Assembly: GCF_000379485.1 (NCBI RefSeq)
Contig: NZ_KB902276.1
Coordinates: 62,001-126,000, forward strand
Direction of reading: 5' to 3'
Source of the DNA: Wenxinia marina DSM 24838
GTDB lineage: Bacteria > Pseudomonadota > Alphaproteobacteria > Rhodobacterales > Rhodobacteraceae
Length of the DNA: 64,000 bases
The translations under genes were made by a program, and so were the position numbers. The notes under the pieces were generated by a model. It did no database searches and was not told the origin of the DNA. It saw only the letters and a list, made by a program, of their open reading frames with translations. Every line of letters starts with the position of its first letter. Positions within the stretch are counted from its first letter, which is position 1. Shown here piece after piece: positions 12,884 to 21,297 of this stretch.

Positions 12884-14862
12884 GCCGCCCCTCCCGGCGG
12901 GTGGAGTTTCCAGATGGCATAGGGCCGCTCGTGCGGGTCCAGCGTCAAGCGGTGGCTCTTGCCGTGCCAGGTGAAGCGGTTGCCGTGGATCACGTCCTCG
13001 ACCTCGATCGAGGCGCCGTCGGGCAGCCCGAACTCCCACAGCGGCACGTCGAAGTCGAACGCGTCGCCGTTGTGCGGGTCGATCAGGACGTGGAACAGCA
13101 GGTAGTTGCCCGCGCGTTCATCGAACCGCCCGTAATAGAGGGTCCGGTCGGTCCAGGCGGTGAAGAACTTCAGGTTCAGGAAGTCCTTCATCGCCGGGTT
13201 CTCGGCGCGGACGCGGTTGATCAGGCGGATGTCGTCCTTGATGTGCCCCGGCGCGTCCCAGTCGCGGTGGCGCAGCTGGTATTTCTCGCTGTCGAGGTAC
13301 TCCTCCTTGCCCGGCAGCGGCGCGCTCTCGCACAGCTCGAAGCCGGAATAGAGGCCCCAGTTGCCGGACAGCGACGCGGCGAGGATCGCGCGGGTGCGGA
13401 AGCCCGGCCGGCCGGAATATTGCAGGAAGACCGGATTGATGTCGGGCGTGTTGACGAAGAAGTTCGGCCGCATGAAGTGCCGGCATTCCTCGGTCGTCAG
13501 CTCGGTCACGTATTCCCGCAGCTCGTAGGCCGTGTTGCGCCAGGTGTAGTAGGAATAGCTCTGGTTGTAGCCGACCTTGGCGAGGCGCTTCATCACCTTG
13601 GGCCGGGTGAACGCTTCGGACAGGAAGATCGCGTCCGGGTACTGACGCCGCACCTCGGAGATGATCCATTCCCAGAACGGGAACGGCTTGGTGTGCGGGT
13701 TGTCGACGCGGAAGTTCAGGACGCCGTGGCCGGCCCAGAACAGGAACAGGTCGCGGATCGCCTCCCAAAACGGCACGTTGGGACCGTCGTCGAGGTAGTA
13801 GCGGAAGTTGACGATGTCCTCGTACTTCTTCGGCGGATTCTCGGCGAACTTGATGGTGCCGTCGGGGCGACGTTCGAACCAGTCGGGGTGCTCCTCGATC
13901 CAGGGGTGATCGGGCGAGGCGTTGAGGGCGACGTCGATGGCGATCTCGATGCCCTCGGCTTTCGCGGCGGCGACGAGGGCGTCGAAGTCGTCCAGCGTGC
14001 CGAGCTGCGGGTGGACCGCGTCCATACCACCGTCGCGCGAGCCGATGGCGTAGGGCGAGCCGATGTCGCCCGGCTCGGCCTTGAGGGAGTTGTTCTTGCC
14101 CTTGCGGTTGGTCTCTCCGATCGGGTGGATCGGCGGGAAATAGAGCACGTCGAAGCCGAGGTCCTTCACGTAAGGCAGCCGGCCGATCACGTCGCGAAAC
14201 GTGCCGTGCTGCCCCTCGGGCCCGGCGGAGCGGGGGAACAGCTCGTACCAGGCGGAGAAGGCGGCCTTCTCGCGGTCGACCCAGACGGGGAGGTCGTGGC
14301 GGTAGCGCGTCTCGTTGGCGCGGGGGCCGACGCGGGTCATCAGATGGTGCGCGTCGTCGATCAGCAGGGCGGCGGAGTCGCCGGACTTCGCCGCGGACGC
14401 CAGCGCCTTGACCGCGGCGGCGTCCTCCTTCGGCGGCTTCGTCATCTTCAGAAGGTCCGCCGCCTCCTTCATCTCGACGCTCACGTCCTGACCGGCCGCG
14501 ACCTTGCGCTCGGTCCCGTGCGCCCAGGTGCCCCAGAGGTCGCGCCAGGCGAGGATGGTGAAGCGGGTCGGCCCGACCTCGTCCCACGTCACCTCGGCCG
14601 ACCAGCGGTCGTTGACGCCCTTCTCCATCCGGACCTCGCGGCCGTCCGCGAGAAGGACGGCCGCGCCCATCACCTCGTGCCCGTCGCCGAAGATGTCGGC
14701 CTCGATCAGGACCGGCCAGCCCGCAACGGCCTTGGAGGCGAAGCGGCCGCCGTCGATTTCGGGCGAGACGCCCTCGATCGCGACGCGCCGCGCGGCGAGG
14801 TCGGAAAGGTCGCTGCCAGCCTCGGGCGGCGTGGTACGGCCCCGCTTGGGTGTCGATGCCAT
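12880..14862 (-). CDS. glgE: Alpha-1,4-glucan:maltose-1-phosphate maltosyltransferase GlgE
   Basis: A 660-aa GH13_3 enzyme that adds maltose units from maltose-1-phosphate to growing alpha-1,4-glucan. An N-terminal domain (residues ~25-125, with VAIEGVSPEIDGGRF and the AEVTWDEVGP strand) precedes the barrel. The barrel motifs FPPIHPIGETNRKGKNN, NFRVDNPHTKPFPFWEW, IFLSEAFTRPKVM and NTPDINP are specific to GlgE. It is the first gene of the operon, with GGGGGA a few bases before its ATG and a probable EcfG promoter about 100 bp upstream. Together with TreS-Mak and GlgB it completes the trehalose-to-glucan cycle. Confidence 0.96.
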   Translation of the reverse strand: MASTPKRGRTTPPEAGSDLSDLAARRVAIEGVSPEIDGGRFASKAVAGWPVLIEADIFGDGHEVMGAAVLLADGREVRMEKGVNDRWSAEVTWDEVGPTRFTILAWRDLWGTWAHGTERKVAAGQDVSVEMKEAADLLKMTKPPKEDAAAVKALASAAKSGDSAALLIDDAHHLMTRVGPRANETRYRHDLPVWVDREKAAFSAWYELFPRSAGPEGQHGTFRDVIGRLPYVKDLGFDVLYFPPIHPIGETNRKGKNNSLKAEPGDIGSPYAIGSRDGGMDAVHPQLGTLDDFDALVAAAKAEGIEIAIDVALNASPDHPWIEEHPDWFERRPDGTIKFAENPPKKYEDIVNFRYYLDDGPNVPFWEAIRDLFLFWAGHGVLNFRVDNPHTKPFPFWEWIISEVRRQYPDAIFLSEAFTRPKVMKRLAKVGYNQSYSYYTWRNTAYELREYVTELTTEECRHFMRPNFFVNTPDINPVFLQYSGRPGFRTRAILAASLSGNWGLYSGFELCESAPLPGKEEYLDSEKYQLRHRDWDAPGHIKDDIRLINRVRAENPAMKDFLNLKFFTAWTDRTLYYGRFDERAGNYLLFHVLIDPHNGDAFDFDVPLWEFGLPDGASIEVEDVIHGNRFTWHGKSHRLTLDPHERPYAIWKLHPPGGAA

Positions 14863-14961
14863 GATCTGTCCCCCGTCTTCGGCGGCCCGATCGCGCGGGC
14901 CGGTTCCCGGCGGCCGCAGCCACTTGCCCCTTCGGGCATCGCTGGGCCGCCTTTGCAACGC

Positions 14962-14987
14962 AACGCCGCCGGCGCCGCGCGTGTTCC
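14962..14987 (-). promoter_or_regulatory. Probable EcfG (general stress sigma factor) promoter for the glgE operon
   Basis: On the minus strand a -35 element GGAAC (14987-14983) and a -10 element CGTT (14965-14962) are separated by exactly 17 bases. That is the consensus of the alphaproteobacterial extracytoplasmic stress sigma factor EcfG/RpoE2. Transcription would start near 14955, about 93 bp before the glgE ATG. The rest of the 216-bp divergent gap (14863-15078) shows no equally clear promoter for ligD. The match is seen directly; its activity is inferred. Confidence 0.65.
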
Positions 14988-15078
14988 TGAAGAGACTGTA
15001 GTCCCGCCCGCCGCGCCGGCCAGCGTTGCCAGACGCGGGCGGGGCGTCGATGATCGCCGCACGGGGCAGGGGACGAGG

Positions 15079-17505
15079 GTGGCTGACCGGCTGACACGCT
15101 ACCGCGCGAAGCGGGATTTCGGCCGGACGCCGGAGCCGGCGGGCGGCGCCCCCGGCGGCGCCATGCGCTTCGTCGTGCACAAGCACCATGCGACGGCGGA
15201 TCACTACGACCTGCGGCTGGAGCTGGGCGGCGTGCTGAAGAGCTGGGCGGTGCCGAAGGGGCCATCGCTGAACCCCGACGACAAGCGCTTCGCGGTGGAG
15301 ACCGAGGATCATCCGGTCGAGTACCTCGAGTTCGAGGGCGTGATCCCGGCGGGCGAATACGGCGGCGGGCCGATGATCGTCTGGGACACCGGGACATGGG
15401 CGCCGATGGGCGATGCCGAGGCGGACATCGCCAAGGGCGCGTTCAAGTTCCGCCTTGCCGGGCAGAAGCTGTCGGGGGGTTGGATGCTGGCGCGGCTGAA
15501 ACCGAAGAAGGGCGAGGCGAAAACGGGCTGGCTCTTCTTCAAGGAGCATGACGGGGCGGCGCGGACGGATGGCGATGTGCTGGATGATCGGCCGGAGAGC
15601 GTTAAGAGCGGCCTCACCATCGAGGCGCTCGCCGCTTCCGCCGCGCCTGCGGCTCCCGCGCGGGCGCCGACCCTCCGCCCCGGCCGTCTGCCGGGCGTCG
15701 TGAAGGCGGCGCTGCCCGCGACCTTCTCGCCGCAGCTGGCCGAGACCGGACCGCCGCCGGAGGGCGACGGTTGGCTGCACGAGATCAAGCTCGACGGGTA
15801 CCGCACGCTCGCCTTCGTCGAGGCGGGGCAGGTGCGGCTGATAACCCGGGGCGGACTGGACTGGACGGTCCGGTACGGCGACCTGCCGGACGCCGTCGCC
15901 GCGCTGCCCTGCAAGGCCGCACTGATCGACGGCGAGATCGCGGTGCCGGACGACACCGGCCAGACGCAGTTCGCCCTGCTTCAGCAGGCGCTCTCCGACA
16001 AGGCGGGCCACTGGATGGTGTTCTACGCCTTCGACCTGATCCACCTGAACGGCTGGGACCTCTCCGCCGTCCCGCTGGAGCGGCGCAAGGCGCTGCTGAA
16101 GGACCTGCTGACCGGCGCCGGACCGGCGCTGCATTACTCGGACCACGTGGAGGGCAACGGCCCCGGCTTCTTCGAGCGGGTCAGCGAGATGGGGCTGGAG
16201 GGCATCATCTCCAAGCGCCGAGACGCGCCCTACCGGCCGGGGCGACAGGCGTCGTGGATCAAGACGAAGGCGGTGCTGACCGGCGAGTTCGCGATCTGCG
16301 GCTATACCGTGTCGAAAGCGGCCGGCGGCCTCGCCGCGCTGGCGGTGGCGGAGGAGGCGGAGGGCGAGTGGACCTACCGCGGCAAGGTCGGCACCGGGTT
16401 CGACCGGGCGACGGCCGAGGGGCTGCTCCAGCGGCTGGAGCCGATGCGCGACGACGCCCTGGTGCTGCCCGGCGCGCCGAAGGAGGTGTTCCCGGTCCGG
16501 CCGCTGCTGACGGCGCGGGTCCACTACACCTCGCTCACCCGCGACGGGTCGCTGCGCCACCCGGTCTTCAAGGGCCTGCGCGAGGTGGCGCTGGGCGCCG
16601 CCACGGCCGCCCCGCGCAAGCGGCTCATCACCGACGCCGACCTCGCCTCGATCTGGGTGACCAACCCCACGCGGCGGCTGTTCGGCCGGTCGGGCGCGAC
16701 CAAACTGGACGTTGCGGTCTACTACGCCGCCGTCGGCGACGCGATGCTGCCGCACCTGTTCGGCCGGCCCGTCAGCCTCGTCCGCTGCCCCTCGGGCCGG
16801 CCGCAGGACTGCTTCTTCCAGCGCCATGCCTTTACCGGCATGCCGCCGTCGGTCGGCGTGTTCGAGACGCGGAATTCGGACGAGGAGGACAGGACCTACC
16901 TCTACATCCGCGACGTCCGCGGCTACCTCGCGCTCGCCCAGTTCGGAGTGATCGAGTTCCACTCCTGGGGGACCGAGTACGACCGGCTGGAGAGACCCGA
17001 CCGCGTCACCTTCGACCTCGACCCCGGCGAGGGCGTGCCCTGGCGCGAGACGGTGGACGCGGCGGTCCATATCCGGGGCGAGCTGCAGGCGCTGGGCCTG
17101 ACGGCGTTCGTCAAGACGACCGGCGGCAAGGGCCTGCACCTCGTGGTGCCATTGAAGCCGAAGGCCGACTGGCCCCGCATCCACGCCACGACGGGCCGCA
17201 TCGCCGAACGGCTCGCCGCCGGAGCGCCGGGCGTGTTCGTCACCACGATGGCGAAGGACAAGCGCACCCGCCGCATCTTCATCGACTTCCACCGCAACGC
17301 CCGCGGCGCGACCGCCGTCGCCCCCTATTCGTTGCGCGCGCGCACCAATCTGCCGGTATCGACGCCCGTTTCGTGGGCGGATCTCGAAAATATCGACGCA
17401 CCGGGGGACTTGAACTACTCTACTGTTCCGGGACTTGTGGCGGGATCGGACGATCCGTGGGCGGCCTTGGAGGCCGCCGCGGCCGATCTGCCGAAAGGCA
17501 TATGA
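15079..17505 (+). CDS. ligD: ATP-dependent DNA ligase LigD (phosphoesterase-ligase-polymerase)
   Basis: An 808-aa bacterial NHEJ enzyme with the order phosphoesterase, ligase, polymerase, as in Pseudomonas LigD. Residues ~28-160 are the 3'-phosphoesterase (FVVHKHHATADHYDLRLEL). Residues ~215-520 are the ligase, with the nucleotidyl-lysine motif EIKLDGYR (Lys237) and the later motif GLEGIISKR. Residues ~540-800 are the primase/polymerase domain, with metal-binding DLDP (Asp646, Asp648) and TTGGKGLHLVVPL. The GTG at 15079 is preferred: GGGGACGAGG lies directly before it and the product starts ADRLTRYRAKRDFG as in homologues. The stop is 10 bp before ku, and the ku ribosome site sits in that interval. 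Confidence 0.95.
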   Translation: MADRLTRYRAKRDFGRTPEPAGGAPGGAMRFVVHKHHATADHYDLRLELGGVLKSWAVPKGPSLNPDDKRFAVETEDHPVEYLEFEGVIPAGEYGGGPMIVWDTGTWAPMGDAEADIAKGAFKFRLAGQKLSGGWMLARLKPKKGEAKTGWLFFKEHDGAARTDGDVLDDRPESVKSGLTIEALAASAAPAAPARAPTLRPGRLPGVVKAALPATFSPQLAETGPPPEGDGWLHEIKLDGYRTLAFVEAGQVRLITRGGLDWTVRYGDLPDAVAALPCKAALIDGEIAVPDDTGQTQFALLQQALSDKAGHWMVFYAFDLIHLNGWDLSAVPLERRKALLKDLLTGAGPALHYSDHVEGNGPGFFERVSEMGLEGIISKRRDAPYRPGRQASWIKTKAVLTGEFAICGYTVSKAAGGLAALAVAEEAEGEWTYRGKVGTGFDRATAEGLLQRLEPMRDDALVLPGAPKEVFPVRPLLTARVHYTSLTRDGSLRHPVFKGLREVALGAATAAPRKRLITDADLASIWVTNPTRRLFGRSGATKLDVAVYYAAVGDAMLPHLFGRPVSLVRCPSGRPQDCFFQRHAFTGMPPSVGVFETRNSDEEDRTYLYIRDVRGYLALAQFGVIEFHSWGTEYDRLERPDRVTFDLDPGEGVPWRETVDAAVHIRGELQALGLTAFVKTTGGKGLHLVVPLKPKADWPRIHATTGRIAERLAAGAPGVFVTTMAKDKRTRRIFIDFHRNARGATAVAPYSLRARTNLPVSTPVSWADLENIDAPGDLNYSTVPGLVAGSDDPWAALEAAAADLPKGI

Positions 17506-17515
17506 AGGACCGGAT

Positions 17516-18442
17516 ATGGCACCCCGCGCGACCTGGAAGGGCTACCTCAAGCTGAGCCTCGTGACCTGCCCGGTCCGGCTCTACAACGCGACGTCGTCGT
17601 CCTCGCGCATCAGCTTCAACCAGCTGCACAAGGACACGCACAACCGCATCAACCTCAAGCCCGTCGACCCCGAGCTTGGCCTGGTGGAGCGGTCGGACCT
17701 CGTGAAGGGCTACGAGTACGAGAGCAAGAAGTACGTCATCATCGAGGACGAGGACCTCGAGGCGGTGCGGATCGAAAGCAATCACACGCTGAACATCGAG
17801 GCGTTCGTCGACGCGGGCGAGGTCGCGCCGATCTACCACGACAGCCCCTACTACCTGGCCCCCGACGGCGCGATGGCCGAGGAGACGTTCGCGGTCCTGC
17901 GCGAGGCGCTGGCGCGGGCGAACAAGCTGGCCGTCGCGCGGCTGGTCCTGTCCTCGCGCGAGCGTGTCGTGACCATCGGCGCGCTGGACAAGGGCATGTT
18001 CGTGCAGGTGCTGCGGGCGCCGAACGAGGTGCGGGCGGCCTCGGCCTATTTCGACGAGATACCGGATGTTAACCCGGATGCCGACATGCTGCAGATGGCC
18101 GAGAAGCTGATCGAGCAGAAGACGGTGAAATTCGATCCCGCCGACTACGAGGACCGGTACGAGCAGGCGCTGATGGCGATGATCAAGGAGAAGCTGAAGG
18201 GCCACAAGCCGATCATCGCGGCCGCGCCGGAGCGCGGCAACGTGGTGAACCTGATGGACGCGTTGAAGGCTTCGCTCGCCGAACAGAAGCCGCCGGCCAA
18301 GAGCCGCGCCAAGGCGCCGGCAAAGGAGGGCGCGGCGAAGAAGCCCGCGGCGAAGAAGACCACAGCCAAGGCCACCGGCACCGACGACGCCAAGCCCGCG
18401 CCCAAGCGGGCGAGCGGCGGGCGCAGGACCGGCACGAAGTAG
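17516..18442 (+). CDS. ku: DNA end-binding protein Ku (NHEJ)
   Basis: A 308-aa homodimeric Ku that binds double-strand ends and recruits LigD. The Ku core spans residues ~1-255, with RATWKGYLKLSLVTCPVRLYN and the acceptor strand region VKGYEYESKKYVIIEDEDLE. A lysine/alanine-rich tail follows (residues ~262-308, repeated AKAPAK/KKPAAKK), typical of the DNA-binding C-terminus of many proteobacterial Ku proteins. AAGGA six bases before the ATG overlaps the ligD stop, so the two are probably cotranscribed and coupled. The tail explains the strong shift to Lys/Ala codons near the 3' end. Confidence 0.96.
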   Translation: MAPRATWKGYLKLSLVTCPVRLYNATSSSSRISFNQLHKDTHNRINLKPVDPELGLVERSDLVKGYEYESKKYVIIEDEDLEAVRIESNHTLNIEAFVDAGEVAPIYHDSPYYLAPDGAMAEETFAVLREALARANKLAVARLVLSSRERVVTIGALDKGMFVQVLRAPNEVRAASAYFDEIPDVNPDADMLQMAEKLIEQKTVKFDPADYEDRYEQALMAMIKEKLKGHKPIIAAAPERGNVVNLMDALKASLAEQKPPAKSRAKAPAKEGAAKKPAAKKTTAKATGTDDAKPAPKRASGGRRTGTK

Positions 18443-18445
18443 CGG

Positions 18446-19522
18446 ATGGGCGCCCTCACCGGCATCACCGTCGGCCTCGCGGGGGCGCTCGACGCCTTTC
18501 CCCGCCGGATCGCCGCGCGCGCGGTGGGGACGGCCGGCGGCTCGCTGCGGCGGGGTGTCGGGCGGGGGACCGGGCTGGTCGTGTTCGGCCGGGGGATGCT
18601 GCGGCGGTGGGATGCCGCGCGGATCGGGGCGCTGCTGGACGAGGCGACGGCGGTCGGCGCGCAGCCGGTCAGCGAGACGGGGCTGCTGCGCCGACTCGGC
18701 CTGCTGGACGCCGCGCCGGACGGGCCGCACGACGCCGAGGCGCTGGCGCGGCTGTCGGGCCTGGCGGAGCGGGACGTGCGCCTCCTCGCCCTCTTCGACG
18801 CGTTCGAGGCTGACACCGCACCCTTCACCTTCCGCGACCTCATCCTCGCCCGCAAGTACGCCGCCCTGACCAACGCGGGCGCCGGCTGGGACACGATCGC
18901 CCGAGCCGTGCACCGGGTGCCGGACGTCGGGGCGCTTGCGGCGCTGACGCTGGACCTCGGCTCCGAGGGCATCGTCGCCCGCCGTCCGGGCTGGCAGGGG
19001 ACGCTGGACGGGCAGGGCACGCTCGGCCTCGTCGCGCCGGAGGAGGACGCGGACGACCTGTTCGACGCCGCCGGCGCGGCGGAGGAGGAGGGCGACTGGG
19101 ATCGCGCGGCGCAGCTCTACAACCGCTGCCTGACTCTGGACCCCTCGGACGGGGTGGCGGCGTTCAACCGCGCCAACTGCCTCGCCGCGCTCGGCCGGGC
19201 GGCGGAGGCGGCCCACGACTACGCCCGCGCGGTGAAGCGCGACCCGCGCTTCGCCGACGCCTGGTTCAACCTCGCCCGCCTGATGAGCGACGCGGGCCAC
19301 GAGGATGCGGCGCGGCGGCACCTGTCGCGGGCGCTGACGATCGATCCGGCCTACGCCGACGCGATGTTCAACCTCGCCAGGCTGGAATACGAGGCCGGCA
19401 ACGGGGTGGAGGCGGCGCGTCTGTGGCGCGCCTATCTGGAGCATGACGCGGACGGCGAGTGGGCGCAGCGCGCCCGCAACGGCCTCGCCCTGATCGCGCT
19501 GGAGCGGGCGGCGGCGGGATGA
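18446..19522 (+). CDS. BRCT-like / winged-helix-like / TPR protein in the NHEJ operon
   Basis: A 358-aa protein of unassigned function. Residues ~3-87 have a BRCT-like pattern: LTGITVGLAGAL, a GG turn at 31-32, TGLVVFGRG at 42-50 and an SETGLLRRL end. Residues ~123-158 look like a MerR-type helix-turn-helix (FTFRDLILARKYAALTNAG). Residues ~203-338 form about four TPR units (AAQLYNRCLTLDPSDGVAAFNRANCLAALG and two similar units). It starts 4 bp after ku and overlaps the following hydrolase by an ATGA, so it belongs to the repair operon. A role as scaffold between Ku/LigD and other proteins is inference; the domain calls are by eye. Confidence 0.8.
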   Translation: MGALTGITVGLAGALDAFPRRIAARAVGTAGGSLRRGVGRGTGLVVFGRGMLRRWDAARIGALLDEATAVGAQPVSETGLLRRLGLLDAAPDGPHDAEALARLSGLAERDVRLLALFDAFEADTAPFTFRDLILARKYAALTNAGAGWDTIARAVHRVPDVGALAALTLDLGSEGIVARRPGWQGTLDGQGTLGLVAPEEDADDLFDAAGAAEEEGDWDRAAQLYNRCLTLDPSDGVAAFNRANCLAALGRAAEAAHDYARAVKRDPRFADAWFNLARLMSDAGHEDAARRHLSRALTIDPAYADAMFNLARLEYEAGNGVEAARLWRAYLEHDADGEWAQRARNGLALIALERAAAG

Positions 19523-20139
19523 CCGATTTCCTGAAGGACGGGCCGGCGGACGCGCCGGTGACGGTGCTGCTGGCCCACGGGGCCGGGGCGCCGATGGACA
19601 GCCCGTCAATGCAGGCGATCACGCAGGCGCTGGCGGCCGAGGGGCTGACGGTGGCGCGGTTCGAGTTCGCCTACATGGCCGGCCGCCGGCAGGGCGTGAA
19701 GAAGCCGCCGCCCCGGGCCGAGACGGTGATGGACGAGTACCGCGAGGCGGTCGCTGGGCTGGGCGCGTCTGGGCCCTTGGTCATCGGCGGCAAGTCGATG
19801 GGCGGCCGGGTGGCGAGCATGGTGGCGGACGACCTGGGCGTCGCGGGGCTGCTGTGCCTCGGCTACCCGTTCCATCCGCCGGGCAAGCCGGGGCAGCTGC
19901 GGACCAAGCACCTGAAGGACCTGAAGACGCCGGCGCTGATCGTGCAGGGGACGCGCGATCCGTTCGGCACGGTGGACGAGGTGCCGGGCTACGACCTGTC
20001 GGGCGCGATCGAGGTCTTCTGGGTGGAGGACGGCGAGCACGACCTCAAGCCGCGCAAGAAGGTCACCGGCAAGAGCCAGGCCGACGCGCTGGCCGAAGTG
20101 GCGGCGAAGGTGCGGGACTGGGCGGCCGCCCTCCGCTGA
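19519..20139 (+). CDS. Small alpha/beta hydrolase (KANL3/Tex30-like family)
   Basis: A 206-aa alpha/beta hydrolase. It has LLAHGAGAPMDSPSM after the first strand, the nucleophile elbow IGGKSMGGRVAS (Ser95), a distal Asp in IVQGTRDPFG and a terminal catalytic His in VEDGEHDLKPRKK. This short TPR-free form matches the family often annotated as a dienelactone-hydrolase-like or KANL3/Tex30 protein; its substrate is unknown. The start lies in an ATGA with the previous gene and the stop shares a TGATG with xth, so it is fixed in the repair operon. No direct biochemical link to repair is known from the sequence. Confidence 0.88.
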   Translation: MTDFLKDGPADAPVTVLLAHGAGAPMDSPSMQAITQALAAEGLTVARFEFAYMAGRRQGVKKPPPRAETVMDEYREAVAGLGASGPLVIGGKSMGGRVASMVADDLGVAGLLCLGYPFHPPGKPGQLRTKHLKDLKTPALIVQGTRDPFGTVDEVPGYDLSGAIEVFWVEDGEHDLKPRKKVTGKSQADALAEVAAKVRDWAAALR

Positions 20140-20909
20140 TGCGGATCGCGACGTGGAACATCAACGACGTCCGCAAACGTGTTGATCTCGTTCTGGAGTT
20201 TCTCGCCGAGGTCCAGCCCGACGCGCTGTGCCTGCAGGAACTGAAATGCGAGGACGGCGCGTTTCCGGCCGACGCGTTCGAGGCGGCGGGCTACGGCGCC
20301 GTCTGGCGCGGCCAGCGGACCTGGAACGGCGTCGCCATCCTCGGCCGCGGGCGGGCGCCGGTCCTGGTCCGCGACACGCTGCCGGGCGACCCGGACGACC
20401 GCGAGGCGCGCTACATCGAGGCGGCGGTGGAGGGGGTGCTGATCGCGTGCCTCTACGCCCCGAACGGCAACCCCCAGCCGGGGCCGAAGTTCGAGCGCAA
20501 GCTCGCCTGGACCGACCGGTTCGTGGCCCACGCCGCGGCCCTGTGGGAGGCGGGCGTGCCGGCGGTGCTGGCCGGCGACTACAATATCGCGCCGACGGCC
20601 GCGGACGTCTACGAGGGCCACTCCTACGACGACAACGCCCTGATCCAGCCGGGGCCGCGGGCGCAATGGGAGCGGCTGGTGGCGCAGGGCTGGGTCGACG
20701 CGGTGCGGGCGGGATTTCCGGACGGCGAGGCGTTCACCTTCTGGGACTACCGGCGGCGGCGGTGGGAGAACGACAAGGGCCTGCGGCTGGACCACCTCCT
20801 GCTGTCGGGGGAGGTCGCGCCGCGCCTGCGGGAGGTCTGCGTGGACCGTCCCTGGCGGGGCCGGGAGAACGCGAGCGATCACGCGCCGGTGTGGGTGGAT
20901 TTACGGTGA
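20139..20909 (+). CDS. xth: Exodeoxyribonuclease III (AP endonuclease)
   Basis: A 256-aa Mg-dependent exonuclease/AP endonuclease that removes 3' blocking groups and nicks abasic sites. Motifs are ATWNINDVRKR, LCLQELKCED with the metal-binding Glu, WNGVAILGRG, LAGDYNIAP and the terminal DHAPVWVDL. Full length for the XthA/ExoA family. Its start codon overlaps the hydrolase stop by one base, so it is the last gene of the ligD-ku transcription unit. Cleaning of damaged 3' ends before ligation would suit that position. A likely terminator lies about 390 bp downstream, with no gene between. Confidence 0.93.
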   Translation: MRIATWNINDVRKRVDLVLEFLAEVQPDALCLQELKCEDGAFPADAFEAAGYGAVWRGQRTWNGVAILGRGRAPVLVRDTLPGDPDDREARYIEAAVEGVLIACLYAPNGNPQPGPKFERKLAWTDRFVAHAAALWEAGVPAVLAGDYNIAPTAADVYEGHSYDDNALIQPGPRAQWERLVAQGWVDAVRAGFPDGEAFTFWDYRRRRWENDKGLRLDHLLLSGEVAPRLREVCVDRPWRGRENASDHAPVWVDLR

Positions 20910-20938
20910 GGGGGCGTCGGTCGTCTCAGGAAAACCCG

Positions 20939-21002
20939 CCCCGGGCTTGACCCGGGGCCCCGCAAGGTCGGGGTGGATCGGGGTCCCGGGTCAAGCCCGG
21001 GA
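20939..21002. repeat. Two CCCGGG-type palindromes after xth
   Basis: Two near-identical palindromes, CCCCGGGCTTGACCCGGGG (20939-20957) and TCCCGGGTCAAGCCCGGGA (20984-21002), face each other in the 424-bp gene-free stretch 20910-21333. Related palindromes occur at 25832-25850, 26045-26063, 40348-40366 and 47997-48015, always between genes. This marks a dispersed family, possibly acting as hairpins at transcript 3' ends. Confidence 0.75.
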
Positions 21003-21059
21003 CGGGTTTCCGATGGCATCGACAGTCAAGCCCGGGACGGGTTCCGATGGCATCGGCAG
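20991..21059. repeat. Tandem 34/35-bp direct repeat
   Basis: Two consecutive copies, 20991-21025 and 21026-21059, differ by one inserted T and one A/G change. Each starts TCAAGCCCGGGACGGGTT and ends in CATCG(A/G)CAG. The first copy shares its beginning with the second palindrome, so the repeat probably arose by local duplication of a palindrome arm. Confidence 0.85.
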
Positions 21060-21062
21060 TAA

Positions 21063-21232
21063 CGCCCGCCCGGAATCAGCCGCGCAAGCGGCCTCGGCAG
21101 CGTCTGGCCGCCCCCCGGCCACACGCTTCCTCGCCCCCTGCGAGACGCTGAAGGTCGTCCGGGGGAGGCGGGATGAAACTCCCCTACCGCGTCGTCAGCG
21201 CGTCTGACCGCGGCCAGACCCTGCCCTCCGTC
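21063..21232 (+). repeat. 170-bp dispersed intergenic element, copy A
   Basis: This stretch is clearly related to the reverse complement of 48991-49157. Both start CGCCC(T)GCCCGGAA.CAGCCGCG and share GGCAGCGTCTGGCCGCCCC followed by the complementary arm GGCCA.ACGCTTC. Both also have CTGCGAGACG in the middle and end CCGCGGCCAGAC.CTGCCCTC.GTC. The outer ~70 and ~30 bp are conserved while the centre has diverged. Each end contains a short dyad built on GTCTGGCC. No open frame is conserved between the copies. Confidence 0.75.
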
Positions 21233-21247
21233 GCGCCAAGAGCCCCC

Positions 21248-21278
21248 AAAAAAGGAAAGGCGCGTCTCCGCGCCTTCC
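21248..21278 (-). terminator. Probable intrinsic terminator of katG
   Basis: Read on the minus strand, GGAAGGCGCG pairs with CGCGCCTTTCC (one bulged base) around a four-base loop and is followed by six T residues (21253-21248). It lies about 55 bp after the katG stop, in the correct orientation. Confidence 0.8.
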
Positions 21279-21297
21279 GCCGGTCCTGCGACCGGGG

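Noticed and set aside
9692-12922. A 1076-codon open frame opposite treS
   Set aside because: It is antisense to a complete, motif-rich TreS-maltokinase, and its translation is low-complexity (V/R/G/Q/L-rich) without any domain. High GC with strong third-position bias leaves such frames open.
20991-21059. Possible CRISPR array
   Set aside because: Only two directly abutting units without spacers, and no cas genes in the window.
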